Program-made: the position numbers and the translations under genes
Assembly: GCF_900635775.1 (NCBI RefSeq)
Contig: NZ_LR134167.1
Span: 1,521,001 to 1,585,000, forward strand
Source of the DNA: Avibacterium volantium
GTDB lineage: Bacteria > Pseudomonadota > Gammaproteobacteria > Enterobacterales > Pasteurellaceae
DNA length: 64,000 nucleotides
Reading direction: 5' to 3'
The notes under the pieces: generated by a model
Databases searched by the model: none
Told to the model about the DNA's origin: nothing
The model's input: the letters and a program-made list of their open reading frames with translations, nothing else
In this document: positions 38,187 through 47,796 of the stretch, piece by piece
Layout of the letters: each line of letters starts with the position of its first letter
Position numbering within the stretch: position 1 is the first letter of the stretch

Positions 38187-39254
38187 CTAGCGTTTGCGCG
38201 CCAGTAGCCACCAAGTGATGAGAATAAATAATCCGCTCGGCATTAATGCCCCTGCGATTGGCGGCACATTATAAACTAAACTAAGCGGGCCGAAAATCTC
38301 ATTGACCACATAAAATAAAAAGCCAAAACAAATTCCTGTGACCATTCTTGCGCCCATCGTTACGCTACGCAATGGGCCAAAGATGAAAGAGAGCGCCAGC
38401 AACATCATTACGCCTACGGAAATCGGTTGAAAGATTTTTCGCCAGTAAGTGAGTTCAAAACGCTTAGCGTCTTGCCCTGTTTCTTTCATAAAGGCAATGT
38501 AATCTGCTAGCCCTGAAATAGAAAGCGAAGTCGGACGTAAAGACACAATGCCTAATTTATCGGGCGTTAAGGTGGTTTGCCACGCTTCGTTGAGATAATT
38601 GGCTGTGCTGATTTTGTCCGCTGAAATGTGTGATTTATTCACTTGCATTAATTGCCAGTTGCCGTCTTTAAATTCTGCTTGATTGGCGTGGCTAACTTGC
38701 TCTAGCTGACGCTTGTCATTGAAATGATAAATATAAATATCATTGAGTTTGACGTTATCGGTGATGCGTCTGACATAAATAAAATCATTGCCGTCTTTTG
38801 CCCACACGCCATTTTTAACCGAAAGCATTTCACCGCCTGAAATAGCTTTAGCACGCATATCACGGGCAAATTGTTCCGTTTGCGGAATGCCCCATTCGCC
38901 AATGATCATCGTCATAATTACCAAAGGAATGGCGGTTTTCATTACTGCAAAACCAATTTTTAAACGTGAAAATCCAGACGCTTGCATTACCACTAATTCA
39001 CTACGGCTCGCTAAGTTACCAAGGGCGATCAGCGCCCCCAATAAAGCAGCCATCGGGAAGAAAGTTTCAACATCTTTAGGAATGGTTAAAACGGTGAAAA
39101 GCCCTGCTTGCAACACATCATAAGTGCCTCGCCCCACATTACGAAATTGTTCCACAAATTTAATGATGGCAGAAAGCCCTACCAAGGTGAGCAAGGTGGC
39201 GAAAATCGCCCCTAAAATGGATTTTCCAATATAACGGTCTAATGTATTCATCAT
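38187..39254 (-). CDS. lptG: LPS export permease LptG
   Basis: 355 residues, against 360 in E. coli. Six membrane helices, three before and three after a periplasmic beta-jellyroll domain (about 130-260), are typical of the YjgP/YjgQ family. It begins MNTLDRYIGKSI, a family hallmark. With LptF and the LptB ATPase it extracts lipopolysaccharide from the inner membrane and passes it to LptC-A-D. Two ATGs are adjacent at the start. It lies 12 bases after lptF. Confidence 0.95.
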   Translation of the reverse strand: MMNTLDRYIGKSILGAIFATLLTLVGLSAIIKFVEQFRNVGRGTYDVLQAGLFTVLTIPKDVETFFPMAALLGALIALGNLASRSELVVMQASGFSRLKIGFAVMKTAIPLVIMTMIIGEWGIPQTEQFARDMRAKAISGGEMLSVKNGVWAKDGNDFIYVRRITDNVKLNDIYIYHFNDKRQLEQVSHANQAEFKDGNWQLMQVNKSHISADKISTANYLNEAWQTTLTPDKLGIVSLRPTSLSISGLADYIAFMKETGQDAKRFELTYWRKIFQPISVGVMMLLALSFIFGPLRSVTMGARMVTGICFGFLFYVVNEIFGPLSLVYNVPPIAGALMPSGLFILITWWLLARKR

Positions 39255-39266
39255 TATTTTTATTCC

Positions 39267-40364
39267 TTAGGCTCGTTTCTTGAAGAGTTGATAGCGAATT
39301 TTGTACATAAAGGCACTGTTCCAGCTATTTAGCACAATCCCTAAGGCTAAAAAGGCAACATTCACCAGTGGCATTAACAGGCTGGCATCTAATTTACCTG
39401 CCGCACCGGCAGATTTGAATGAGCTTTGCAGTAAAAAGTAAATTAAATACAACAAAAGTGCGGGTAAAATTTTGGCAAATCTTCCTTGACGCGGATTCAC
39501 TCGGCTCAATGGCACGGCAATTAATGCCATAATTGGCACGGCGAGAATTAAGGTAATGCGCCAATGAAGTTCCGTTTTTCCCGCTGGCGTGGTGCTAGTT
39601 AACAGTTGGTTTAACGGCAAGGTTTCCGCATCATCGCTATCATTTTCTGTGGCCTTATAACCTAAATAGGCTTGATATTGCTCAAAATCCGTAATCCGAA
39701 AATCGGGCAACATCGCACTGCCTTCAATACGTTGGCTATGGGTAAGATTTAACACCTGATCGCCATTTGGTAAAGCGGTGAGTTCACCTGAGTCCGCCAC
39801 AATCACAGAAGGTTTTTCATTTTTCTTATTTTGCATTTGAAAAACGTACACCCCTTGAATGGTGTTATTTTGAATTTTATCAATAAACAACACTAAATCG
39901 CTGCTATTGGCAGAAATAAATTGCCCAGCCGCCAGCGCCCCCATTGTCGGGTTTGCTTTTGCATCTTTAACAATTTGGCTTTGTTTTTGCAACGCCCAAG
40001 GGGATAAAACCAACGCATTGTAAGCGGCCAGTCCCGCCGTGGCTAACGATAAGATTAACGCCACTTTTACCAATAAACTTTGCCCCACACCGCAGGCGCG
40101 CATTACCGTAATTTCACTTTCCGCATAAAGGCGACCAAAGGTGAGCAACAACGCAATAAATAAACACAAAGGCAACATTAATTGCGCCATTGTGGGCATT
40201 CCTAAGCCTAATAATGAAAACACCAAATCGGCTGGCACTTTACCATTGGCCGCAGAACCGAGTACACGCACAAGTTGTTGGCAGAAAAAAATGAGAAGTA
40301 AAATGAACAGAATAGCCGTTTGGCTTTTTAATACTTCTTTGGTTAAATATCTTGTTAAAATCAC
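39267..40364 (-). CDS. lptF: LPS export permease LptF
   Basis: 365 residues, against 366 in E. coli. It begins [35 protein letters not shown] and has the same 3 + 3 helix layout with a central jellyroll; the [11 protein letters not shown] stretch is conserved. It is the first gene of the lptF-lptG pair and is divergent from pepA, as in E. coli. There are 108 bases between the two starts. Confidence 0.95.
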   Translation of the reverse strand: MILTRYLTKEVLKSQTAILFILLLIFFCQQLVRVLGSAANGKVPADLVFSLLGLGMPTMAQLMLPLCLFIALLLTFGRLYAESEITVMRACGVGQSLLVKVALILSLATAGLAAYNALVLSPWALQKQSQIVKDAKANPTMGALAAGQFISANSSDLVLFIDKIQNNTIQGVYVFQMQNKKNEKPSVIVADSGELTALPNGDQVLNLTHSQRIEGSAMLPDFRITDFEQYQAYLGYKATENDSDDAETLPLNQLLTSTTPAGKTELHWRITLILAVPIMALIAVPLSRVNPRQGRFAKILPALLLYLIYFLLQSSFKSAGAAGKLDASLLMPLVNVAFLALGIVLNSWNSAFMYKIRYQLFKKRA

Positions 40365-40472
40365 CGTATTGCCTATGTTATTTTGCTTGCAATTTTTATG
40401 GAAGTCGTTTCAAATTGAATGGCGTATAATAACGTATTTTTTAACAGAAGGCAGTAAATTAGTGAGGAACAA

Positions 40473-41957
40473 ATGAAATATACTGTAAAAAACACCGCAC
40501 TTTCTGCGCTAACCGGTAATGTGATCGTTGGCGTATTTGAAGAAGGAAAACTTTCCCCCGCCGCACAGGCGCTTGATCAATTAAGCCAAGGGGCAATTAG
40601 CCAACTTATCAACGCAGGCGATGTGAAAGGCAAGCAAGGCGAAGTGGTTACCTTGCGTTTACCTAGTGCAAATTTAGAACGTATTTTTGTGGTGGGCTGC
40701 GGCAAACAAGGGGAACTCAATGTTCGCCAATATAAACAACTCATCAAAAGCGTTATTCAAGCAGTAAAAGCCACCAGTGCGGCACAGGTGCATAACTTTT
40801 TAACGGAAGTGCAAATCAACGAACGTGATCTTTATTGGAATGTGAGATTTGCCGTTGAAAGCATTGCAGAAAGTTTTTATCAATTCGATCAATTCAAAAG
40901 CAAAAAATCAGATCAGAATACCGCTTTGCAAGAAATGGTGTTTGTCGTTGATTCAGCACAGCAAACAGAAGCAGAAAAAGCGGTTCAACAAGGGCAAGCC
41001 ATCGCACTTGGTGTACGTTGTGCGAAAGATGTAGCAAATTGCCCGCCAAATGTGTGTAATCCTGCGTATTTAGCAGAACAAGCGAAAGAACTCGCCGAAA
41101 AATCACCGCACTTTAAAGTGAACGTGCTTGGAGAAAAAGAAATGGCTGAGCTCGGAATGAATGCCTACCTTGCGGTTTCACAAGGCAGCCAAAACGAAGC
41201 GCAACTTTCTATTATTGAATATCGCAATCACCCAAATCCGCAAGCAAAACCTATTGTTTTAGTGGGTAAAGGCTTAACCTTTGACGCAGGTGGTATTTCC
41301 TTAAAACCAGCAGATAGTATGGACGAAATGAAATACGATATGGGCGGTGCGGCTTCGGTTTATGGTGTAATGAATGCGTTAGCGGAATTACAACTACCGT
41401 TAAATGTGATTGGCGTGCTAGCGGGTTGCGAAAACTTGCCAGACGGCAATGCCTATCGCCCAGGAGATATTTTAACCACAATGAGCGGTTTAACCGTGGA
41501 AGTGCTGAATACCGATGCGGAAGGGCGCTTAGTGCTGTGCGATACGCTCACTTATGTAGAACGCTTTGAACCTGAGTTAGTGATTGATATTGCCACGCTA
41601 ACAGGAGCTTGCGTAGTGGCTCTTGGCCAACACAATAGTGGTTTAATGTCGCCAAATGATCGTCTTGCGGAACAGCTATTAAATGCCGCACAACAAAGCG
41701 CGGATAAAGCTTGGCGTTTACCATTAAGCGAAGAATACCAAGAACAACTTAAATCCCCATTTGCCGATCTTGCCAATATCGGCGGCCGCTGGGGCGGCGC
41801 AATCACCGCAGGCGAGTTTTTATCCAACTTCACCAAAAACTACACTTGGGCACACTTAGACATCGCCGGCACCGCCTGGCTACAAGGTGCCAACAAAGGC
41901 GCAACCGGACGCCCTGTGAATTTACTCACGCAGTTTTTGATCGATCAGGTAAAATAA
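40473..41957 (+). CDS. pepA: Leucyl aminopeptidase PepA
   Basis: 494 residues, against 503 in E. coli. The M17 signature NTDAEGRL and the metal/catalytic block [29 protein letters not shown] are intact. It is a cytosolic hexameric, metal-dependent exopeptidase. In E. coli it also binds DNA in carAB control and Xer recombination at cer; whether it does so here cannot be seen. A terminator hairpin follows the stop. Confidence 0.96.
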   Translation: MKYTVKNTALSALTGNVIVGVFEEGKLSPAAQALDQLSQGAISQLINAGDVKGKQGEVVTLRLPSANLERIFVVGCGKQGELNVRQYKQLIKSVIQAVKATSAAQVHNFLTEVQINERDLYWNVRFAVESIAESFYQFDQFKSKKSDQNTALQEMVFVVDSAQQTEAEKAVQQGQAIALGVRCAKDVANCPPNVCNPAYLAEQAKELAEKSPHFKVNVLGEKEMAELGMNAYLAVSQGSQNEAQLSIIEYRNHPNPQAKPIVLVGKGLTFDAGGISLKPADSMDEMKYDMGGAASVYGVMNALAELQLPLNVIGVLAGCENLPDGNAYRPGDILTTMSGLTVEVLNTDAEGRLVLCDTLTYVERFEPELVIDIATLTGACVVALGQHNSGLMSPNDRLAEQLLNAAQQSADKAWRLPLSEEYQEQLKSPFADLANIGGRWGGAITAGEFLSNFTKNYTWAHLDIAGTAWLQGANKGATGRPVNLLTQFLIDQVK

Positions 41958-41962
41958 GCATA

Positions 41963-41992
41963 AAAAATCCCTCAATTATTTGAGGGATTTTT
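41963..41992. terminator. Bidirectional terminator between pepA and selD
   Basis: AAAATCCCTCAA and TTGAGGGATTTT with a 4-base loop, followed by T-rich sequence on both strands, between convergent genes. Confidence 0.85.
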
Positions 41993-42002
41993 CTTTTGAA
42001 CA

Positions 42003-43105
42003 CTACTCCACTTCAATCAAAAATGCTTGATCTTGATCCCTGAGTTCTCCGATCTCAAATAATTCCACACCTTCTTGCTGTGCTAGCGCTGTGACTTGCT
42101 CCACCGCTTCAGGTTTTACCGCAATAAGCAAACCCCTGAAGTTTGTGGATCGCACAACACGGCTTTTTGTAGATCATTCATACCAGAAATTTTGTGGCCG
42201 TAACTCTCAAAATTTCGTCCTGTGCCACCAGGTACGCAGCCTTTTTCAATATAGCGGATCACACCGTCTAGGGTTTTGATTTTATCAAAATACACTTTTG
42301 CCTTGAGCTGTGAGCCCTCGCAAATCTCACTTAAATGGCCAAGCAAGCCAAAGCCAGTTACATCTGTCATTGCGGTGATGCCGTCTAATTCCGCAAATTT
42401 CGCGCCAATTTTGTTCATTTGGCACATTGTTGCGGTGGCAAGGCCTTTGTGTTCAGGTTTAAGTTTGCCTTTTTTCTCCGCCGTAGTTAAAACGCCAATA
42501 CCAAGCGGTTTGGTGAGATAAAGTTTGCAACCAGCTTGCGCGGAAGCGTTCTTTTTCACTTTGTCGGTAGAAATCACACCTGTTACGGCTAAGCCAAAAA
42601 TCGGTTCTGGGGCATCAATAGAATGGCCGCCTGCTAAGGCGATGCCTGCTTGTTGGCACGCAAAACGCCCGCCGTCCACAATACGTTGCGCCACGCTAGG
42701 TGGAAGTAATTTGATTGGGAAACCTAAAATCGCAATGGCCATAATTGGTTTACCGCCCATTGCGAAAATATCACTAATGGCATTGGTGGCGGCAATGCGT
42801 CCAAAATCAAAGGGATCATCTACGATCGGCATAAAGAAATCTGTGGTGCTGATAATGCCTACCCCATTGCCAATATCATAAACCGCTGCGTCATCTTTGG
42901 TTTCATTGCCCACCAATAAATTAGGATCGACAAATTTTTCCATTTCAGAATGTAAAATAGTTTCCAGCACTTTCGGCGAAATTTTACAACCGCACCCTGC
43001 GCCGTGGCTATATTGCGTTAAGCGAATAGTTTCTGCCACGGTTTGATCTAGGGCATTTTGAACATCGGTGAGATTGGTTTGTTTTGATTTAGTTTCTTTT
43101 AACAT
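42003..43105 (-). pseudogene. selD: Selenide, water dikinase with a one-base frameshift
   Basis: The frame from the ATG at 43105 (ribosome site GAGGAAG) encodes Sel[12 protein letters not shown] with catalytic Cys38 and Lys41 (Cys17 and Lys20 in E. coli), then the AIRS-type ATP-binding fold. At DPQTSG the frame fails: bases 42133-42136 are a run of four G (reverse strand) where one more base would give [16 protein letters not shown] and continue to a normal end EVE-stop at 42003. As written, the protein ends at 42116 after 329 residues. With one base restored it would be about 367, which is 347 plus a roughly 20-residue N-terminal extension. The enzyme makes selenophosphate for selenocysteine and 2-selenouridine. 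A sequencing error at the G run is as likely as a true mutation. H. influenzae SelD carries selenocysteine at the Cys38 site; here the codon is TGC. Confidence 0.88.
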
Positions 43106-43163
43106 AGCTTCCTCGCTTTACCATCAACTGATGAGTGAATGTTTTCATTATACGCTGATTTTA

Positions 43164-43432
43164 GGGGTTGTTGATCATTCATTTTACATTTGAGCTAGAG
43201 CCTATTTTTTTTATGAGAATAAAGCGAATGTAGTGAAATTTAGTTATTTTAAATGAGCTATTCTCAGTCTAGTTATTACGAAAAATAGCACTAGCCCTTC
43301 GGGTTATGTTTAAAATTAGCGCACTCTTTGTTGCTGTTCTCACCAAGAGAACCACTCTTAGTTTCGAACCGCGCCGCGATTGCACTAATTTTAAACGATA
43401 ACTCAAATGTAAAATGAATGATCAACAGCCCC
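43164..43432. mobile_element. MITE-like non-coding inverted-repeat element (269 bp)
   Basis: Terminal inverted repeats of 31 bases (43164-43194 and 43402-43432) match at 30 positions; each end starts GGGG(T/C)TGTTGATCATTC. TA lies at both outer edges (43162-43163 and 43433-43434), as expected for a TA target duplication of the IS630/mariner type. A second nested repeat, GTTTAAAATTAG(C/T)GCA, lies inside (43308-43323 and 43381-43396; 15 of 16), and a GTTCTC/GAGAAC hairpin occurs at 43336-43352. No transposase is present. The only frame is a 31-codon one (43306-43401) that spans the nested repeats and is unlikely to be a gene. This element accounts for most of the 408-base gap between selD and gntR. 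Confidence 0.7.
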
Positions 43433-43513
43433 TAAGTGCGGTGATTTTTTGTGAAATTTTTACTAGAATAACGGATTATTATTTTTCCCTTTTATGTAGC
43501 TAAATAGACGAAA

Positions 43514-44518
43514 ATGAATAGACGAAAACGCCCCACCCTACAAATGATTGCCGATCATCTTGGTTTAACCAAAATGACCATTAGCCGTTATTTACGCAAT
43601 CCTGATTCCGTTGCGCCAGAAACGCAGCACAAAATCGCAGCCGCAATTGAACAATTTGGCTATATCCCTAACCGAGCGCCTGATATTTTATCTAACGCCA
43701 AAAGTTTGGCCATTGGCGTGTTATTGCCCTCTCTCACTAACCAAGTTTTCGCGGAAGTGTTGAAAGGTATTGAATTAATTACGGATAAAGCTGGCTATCA
43801 AACGATGGTGGCGCACTATGGATATAGCGTAGAAAAAGAAGAACAACGCATTGAAAGCCTGCTTTCTTATAATGTGGACGGTTTAATTTTATCGGAAAAT
43901 CACCATAGCCCACGCACCTTAAAAATGCTCGAAGTCGCCAATATTCCTGTGATTGAAATTATGGACAGCAGCGAAATGGGCATTCAGCAAGTGGTGGGCT
44001 TTGATAATGTGGCGGCGGCACAATCTATGGTGGAAACAATGATTCATTACGGGCATAAAAATATCCTTTATTTCACTGCGCGAATGGACAAGCGTACCAA
44101 ACTGAAAATGCAAGGTTATGAAAATGCAATGAAAAAACACGGCTTAACACCACATAGCCTGATTACTTCTGAACCCTCTTCTTTCACTTTAGGGGCAAAT
44201 TTACTACGCCAAGCCTTAAGCCAATACCCTGAAACCAACGGCATTTTTTGTACCAATGATGACTTAGCTATTGGCGCGTTGTTTGAATGCCAGCGATTAG
44301 GAATCAAAATTCCACAAGAGATCGCCATTGCAGGTTTCCACGGCCACGATGTGGGGCAATCAATGACACCACAACTTGCCACCGTGATCACGCCAAGATT
44401 AGAGATTGGCAAAATTGCAGCGCAAGAATTACTCAATCGCTTACAAGGTATTCCAATGAAAAGCCACATTATCAATTTGGGTTATGAAATTCATTTGGGG
44501 CAAAGTGTTAAACCTTAA
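43514..44518 (+). CDS. gntR: Gluconate operon repressor GntR (LacI family)
   Basis: 334 residues, against 331 in E. coli. The LacI-type helix-turn-helix is TLQMIADHLGLTKMTISRYLRNP (about 8-30), and the linker and core match E. coli GntR closely: GYIPNRAPDILSNA, IGVLLPSLTNQVFAEVL, GFHGHDVGQ. It should release its operators on binding gluconate. Its operators are found 8 kb away between gntK and gntT rather than beside the gene. No good ribosome site precedes the ATG; instead a 12-base sequence is duplicated across the start (43503-43514 and 43517-43528). The inverted-repeat element ends 82 bases upstream. Confidence 0.93.
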   Translation: MNRRKRPTLQMIADHLGLTKMTISRYLRNPDSVAPETQHKIAAAIEQFGYIPNRAPDILSNAKSLAIGVLLPSLTNQVFAEVLKGIELITDKAGYQTMVAHYGYSVEKEEQRIESLLSYNVDGLILSENHHSPRTLKMLEVANIPVIEIMDSSEMGIQQVVGFDNVAAAQSMVETMIHYGHKNILYFTARMDKRTKLKMQGYENAMKKHGLTPHSLITSEPSSFTLGANLLRQALSQYPETNGIFCTNDDLAIGALFECQRLGIKIPQEIAIAGFHGHDVGQSMTPQLATVITPRLEIGKIAAQELLNRLQGIPMKSHIINLGYEIHLGQSVKP

Positions 44519-44552
44519 TCACTATTCTTAATCGTTATTCCACGCCATTAAA

Positions 44553-44580
44553 AAAGGCATCTCAAGATGCCCTTTCTTTT
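44553..44580. terminator. Terminator between gntR and mdh
   Basis: GGCATCT (44556-44562) pairs with AGATGCC (44565-44571), flanked by A and T runs, between convergent genes. Confidence 0.85.
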
Positions 44581-44597
44581 TTAATCGCTAACTAAAA

Positions 44598-45533
44598 TTA
44601 GCCATTCACAAATTTTTCGCCAAGCTCAATATCTGCACGCAAGGTTGGTAACATATCTTCTAAGGCTTTTTGCTCAAAAGCGCTTAATTCGCCAATTGGC
44701 AGAATTTCTTCTACCCCATCTTTACCCAAACGAACAGGCTGTGCGAAGAAACGTGCATATTTGCCATCACCTTCTACATAGCTACATTCCACCACAGTTT
44801 GGCCACTCAAGCCTTTCACTAAAGAGCGGGCAAAACGTGCTGCGGCTTGAGCCATAGAAAGGGTTGCTGAACCGCCGCCAGCTTTGGCTTCCACCACTTC
44901 CGTACCTGCGTTTTGGATACGTTTGGTAAGCGGTGCGATTTCTTCCTCTTTCCATTGTGCATATTGCACTTGAGAGAGTAAAGGTAAAATGGTTACGCCT
45001 GAATGCCCACCAATAACTGGCACAGCGGTGCGTGAAACATCAAGATCTTTTAACTCTGCAACAAAGGTTTCTGAACGGATCACATCTAATGTTGTTACAC
45101 CAAATAGTTTGCGTTTGTCATACACACCCGCTTTTTTCAACACTTCTGCGGCAATGGCAACAGTGGTATTAACAGGATTGGTGATAATACCAATACAGGC
45201 TTTCGGGCAAACTTGCGCCACTTTTTCAACAAGATTACGCACAATTCCTGCATTAATATTGAATAAATCAGAACGATCCATACCCGGTTTACGCGCGACA
45301 CCTGCTGAAATTAACACCACATCTGCGCCTTGCAACGCTGGTGTTGGATCTTCACCAGAAAAACCCTGCACTTTGACTGCGGTTGGAATGTGGCTCACGT
45401 CCACCGCAACCCCCGGAGTTACAGGGGCAATATCATAAAGTGATAATTCTGAACCAGCAGGTAACTGTAACTTCAACAATAAGGCTAATGCTTGCCCAAT
45501 ACCGCCTGCGGCACCTAAAACTGCAACTTTCAT
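44598..45533 (-). CDS. mdh: Malate dehydrogenase (NAD)
   Basis: 311 residues, against 312 in E. coli. The Rossmann motif is [11 protein letters not shown] (about 7-17). Substrate and catalytic residues lie in the [17 protein letters not shown] loop and in [15 protein letters not shown], which contains the catalytic His. It interconverts malate and oxaloacetate in the TCA cycle. It is divergent from argR, as in E. coli. The 235-base spacer is AT-rich; I see the argR promoter and ARG box in it but no clear mdh promoter. Confidence 0.98.
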   Translation of the reverse strand: MKVAVLGAAGGIGQALALLLKLQLPAGSELSLYDIAPVTPGVAVDVSHIPTAVKVQGFSGEDPTPALQGADVVLISAGVARKPGMDRSDLFNINAGIVRNLVEKVAQVCPKACIGIITNPVNTTVAIAAEVLKKAGVYDKRKLFGVTTLDVIRSETFVAELKDLDVSRTAVPVIGGHSGVTILPLLSQVQYAQWKEEEIAPLTKRIQNAGTEVVEAKAGGGSATLSMAQAAARFARSLVKGLSGQTVVECSYVEGDGKYARFFAQPVRLGKDGVEEILPIGELSAFEQKALEDMLPTLRADIELGEKFVNG

Positions 45534-45702
45534 TTGATACTCCTATTTTGGGTTATAAATCAATTTGTTTTGATTTTAGACTTATCACTAAGCAAATTCA
45601 AACAGAGAAATTCAATAGTGAGATCTAATTCAAATTTTTAAAAAATTTATTTTAAAATTGTTGCATTTCCTTTCTATTATGACTTTTAAAACTTGCTAAA
45701 AA

Positions 45703-45733
45703 TTGAATTTTTATGCACAATTCTTGCTAATAT
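45703..45733 (+). promoter_or_regulatory. argR promoter with overlapping ARG box
   Basis: TGAAT-TTTT-ATGCA (45704-45717) differs from the symmetrical ARG box core TGAAT-N4-ATTCA by one base. It overlaps the proposed -35 (TTGAAT, 45703-45708) of a promoter whose extended -10 is TGC-TAATAT (-10 at 45728-45733), spacing 19. This suggests autorepression by ArgR, as in E. coli. Confidence 0.5.
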
Positions 45734-45768
45734 TTTCAACTCTAGCTTAAAAATCAATCCTAAATACA

Positions 45769-46236
45769 ATGAAAACAGAAAAACCTGATAATTTAACGAC
45801 AGCGTTTAAAGAACTTTTAGCACAAGAGCGTTTTGGTTCACAAGGGGAAATTGTAAACTCCTTGCAACAGCTTGGTTTTAGTAATATTAATCAATCTAAA
45901 GTTTCCCGAATGCTCACTAAATTTGGTGCCGTTCGCACACGTAACAGCCGAATGGAGATGGTCTATTGTTTACCCGCGGAATTAAGCGTGCCAACCTCTA
46001 GCAGTCCATTAAAAAATTTAGTGTTAGACATAGACCATAACGACTTTTTAATCGTAGTAAAAACCAGTCCCGGTGCAGCACAACTTATCGCGCGCTTATT
46101 AGATTCGGTAGGCAAAGCAGATGGTATTCTTGGCACAATCGCAGGGGACGACACCATTTTTATCACGCCAACTTCAGGCACAACAATTTTAGATTTAATG
46201 CAACGTGTGCAAGAATTATTTGAAACTAGCCTATAA
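45769..46236 (+). CDS. argR: Arginine repressor
   Basis: 155 residues, against 156 in E. coli. The N-terminal winged helix covers about 1-75 ([28 protein letters not shown]). The C-terminal hexamerisation and arginine-binding domain has [34 protein letters not shown], including the GTIAGDDT motif. With arginine it binds ARG boxes. Its stop overlaps the start of yfcH (TAATG), so the two are translationally coupled. Confidence 0.97.
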   Translation: MKTEKPDNLTTAFKELLAQERFGSQGEIVNSLQQLGFSNINQSKVSRMLTKFGAVRTRNSRMEMVYCLPAELSVPTSSSPLKNLVLDIDHNDFLIVVKTSPGAAQLIARLLDSVGKADGILGTIAGDDTIFITPTSGTTILDLMQRVQELFETSL

Positions 46237-47141
46237 TGAACATTTTACTCACCGGCGGCACAGGGCTGATTGGTTCAGCTCTTCTCCCACAACTGCTCAC
46301 CAAACAACATCGCATTTGCCTTTTAACACGTAACGTTCAGCCTGAGCGTTTTCCAAGCGAAATAAGCCAAATACAACAACAAATACAACAAATTGATAAT
46401 CTTGCCTCATTGAAGAATCTCGATGAGTTTGATGCGGTGATTAATTTAGCTGGCGAACCGATTTTCGCGCATCGCTGGACAGCCAAACAAAAAGCTAAAC
46501 TTTTTGCTAGCCGAGTAAATTTAACGCAAAATTTGACCGCACTTATTAATCAAAGTGAGAACCCACCGCACACCTTTATCTCAGGCTCTGCCACAGGTTT
46601 CTATGGTGATCACCAAGATCATTGGATTGATGAAAGCACTCCCGCTGACACAGCATTTCCTGCACAACTTTGCCAACAGTGGGAAGCCGCGGCAATGCAA
46701 GCCAACACCCGCGTTTGCTTATTACGCACCGCAATGGTGATGAGTCCAAATGGCGGTGCATTAAGTAAAATGTTGCCGTTATATCGTTTAGGATTAGGTG
46801 GAAAACTCGGCAGTGGTAAACAATATTGGGCTTGGATTAGCTTGCAAGATATGATCGCAGGGATTTTATTTTTATTGGAAAACCCACAATGCAAAGGTGC
46901 GTTCAATCTTACTGCCCCACAGCCCATCACCAATCAAGATTTCAACCAGCAGTTAGGCAATTTCCTTAAACGTCCTCATTTCGCCAATGTGCCAGCCTTT
47001 ATATTACGTTGGGTTTTAGGTGATCGCTCACAATTATTATTAGACAGCCAACGCATTAAGTCAGCACGCCTAATTGAAGCAGGATTTGAATTTCAAGTGG
47101 AAAGTTTTTCGGCGTTCTTAGAAAAAAATTTAAGAAGATAA
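46236..47141 (+). CDS. yfcH: YfcH-like NAD(P)-dependent epimerase-family protein
   Basis: 301 residues, TIGR01777 family. The N-terminal nucleotide-binding motif is [16 protein letters not shown] (GxxGxxG), with ISGSATGFYGD in the SDR active-site region and a DUF1731-like C-terminus (FANVPAFILRWVLGDRSQLLLDSQRI). The physiological substrate of YfcH is unknown. It overlaps the argR stop by one base, and its 3' end overlaps the convergent toxin gene by 12 bases. Confidence 0.92.
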   Translation: MNILLTGGTGLIGSALLPQLLTKQHRICLLTRNVQPERFPSEISQIQQQIQQIDNLASLKNLDEFDAVINLAGEPIFAHRWTAKQKAKLFASRVNLTQNLTALINQSENPPHTFISGSATGFYGDHQDHWIDESTPADTAFPAQLCQQWEAAAMQANTRVCLLRTAMVMSPNGGALSKMLPLYRLGLGGKLGSGKQYWAWISLQDMIAGILFLLENPQCKGAFNLTAPQPITNQDFNQQLGNFLKRPHFANVPAFILRWVLGDRSQLLLDSQRIKSARLIEAGFEFQVESFSAFLEKNLRR

Positions 47142-47423
47142 AAGGGGATATTTTCGGCGAGAATGAATAACCGTAATAATCTCAACACGATCGTCATATT
47201 CACGATAAACAATACGGTAATGGCGACAAAAAACTTGTCTTCGCCCATTTCCAATTTGTTTTCCACTTTTGGGAATGCGTGAAAGCAACTCAAAGGTACG
47301 GAAAAATTCTGTTTGTAATTTTTTTACACTTTTTACTGATCCCGTGTAATCAGCTACACTATCAAAAATCTCCTGAATATTTGACATTGCAGAAGGAGAA
47401 ATCCGCATAGGCTTAACTGGCAT
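47130..47423 (-). CDS. ParE/RelE-family toxin
   Basis: 97 residues. The ParE-type fold signature is clear: AMSNIQEIFDSVADYTGSVKSVKKLQTEFFRTFELLSRIPKSGKQI...RHYRIVYREYDDRVEIITVIHSRRKYPLL, with the C-terminal HSRR motif. ParE members poison gyrase; RelE members cleave mRNA. Sequence alone favours the ParE side. It is downstream of, and overlaps by 11 bases, its antitoxin gene. It converges on yfcH with a 12-base overlap. Confidence 0.87.
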   Translation of the reverse strand: MPVKPMRISPSAMSNIQEIFDSVADYTGSVKSVKKLQTEFFRTFELLSRIPKSGKQIGNGRRQVFCRHYRIVYREYDDRVEIITVIHSRRKYPLLSS

Positions 47424-47598
47424 ACTCCAAAAGCTCCTCGCGTTCTAACATTTCTAATTCTAACGCTTTTCGTTTTAGCAATTCATCAGTATGCTTTTTC
47501 CATTCTTCAAGGCTCATATATTCACCGCGCGCCAAAGCAGCCTCGCCCTCGGCAATGCGCTCTGCCAAAAACTCATCATAACCAGCTTCTTTTAACAT
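47413..47598 (-). CDS. Antitoxin partner of the ParE-like toxin
   Basis: 61 residues from the ATG at 47598 (ribosome site GAGGAAAAG); an in-frame ATG 33 bases earlier lacks one. It is highly acidic and helical: MLKEAGYDEFLAERIAEGEAALARGEYMSLEEWKKH. The MSLEEW motif resembles the C-terminal toxin-binding part of many antitoxins, and no clear DNA-binding domain is seen in such a short protein. It overlaps the toxin start by 11 bases, the usual antitoxin-first arrangement. It might instead be a degraded longer antitoxin. Confidence 0.78.
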   Translation of the reverse strand: MLKEAGYDEFLAERIAEGEAALARGEYMSLEEWKKHTDELLKRKALELEMLEREELLEYAS

Positions 47599-47796
47599 TT
47601 TCTTTTCCTCTATTGAATAGATAAAATACAATGTAAGCCTACGCCATAATCATTGTAAATTCAACATCTACCTAAAATTTTCTATTGTTATCCCTGCCAG
47701 AAACTAGGATAATAGCAAGCTAGATTTTTTCTGACAACTTGGCTTTCGAGCATATAAAAATCATAACAAGGTAATGAAAGCAAGGGTAATAAACTA

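Noticed and set aside
43306..43401. 31-codon frame inside the inverted-repeat element
   Set aside because: It starts and ends within the nested inverted repeats, has no ribosome site, and is more simply read as a by-product of the element's structure.
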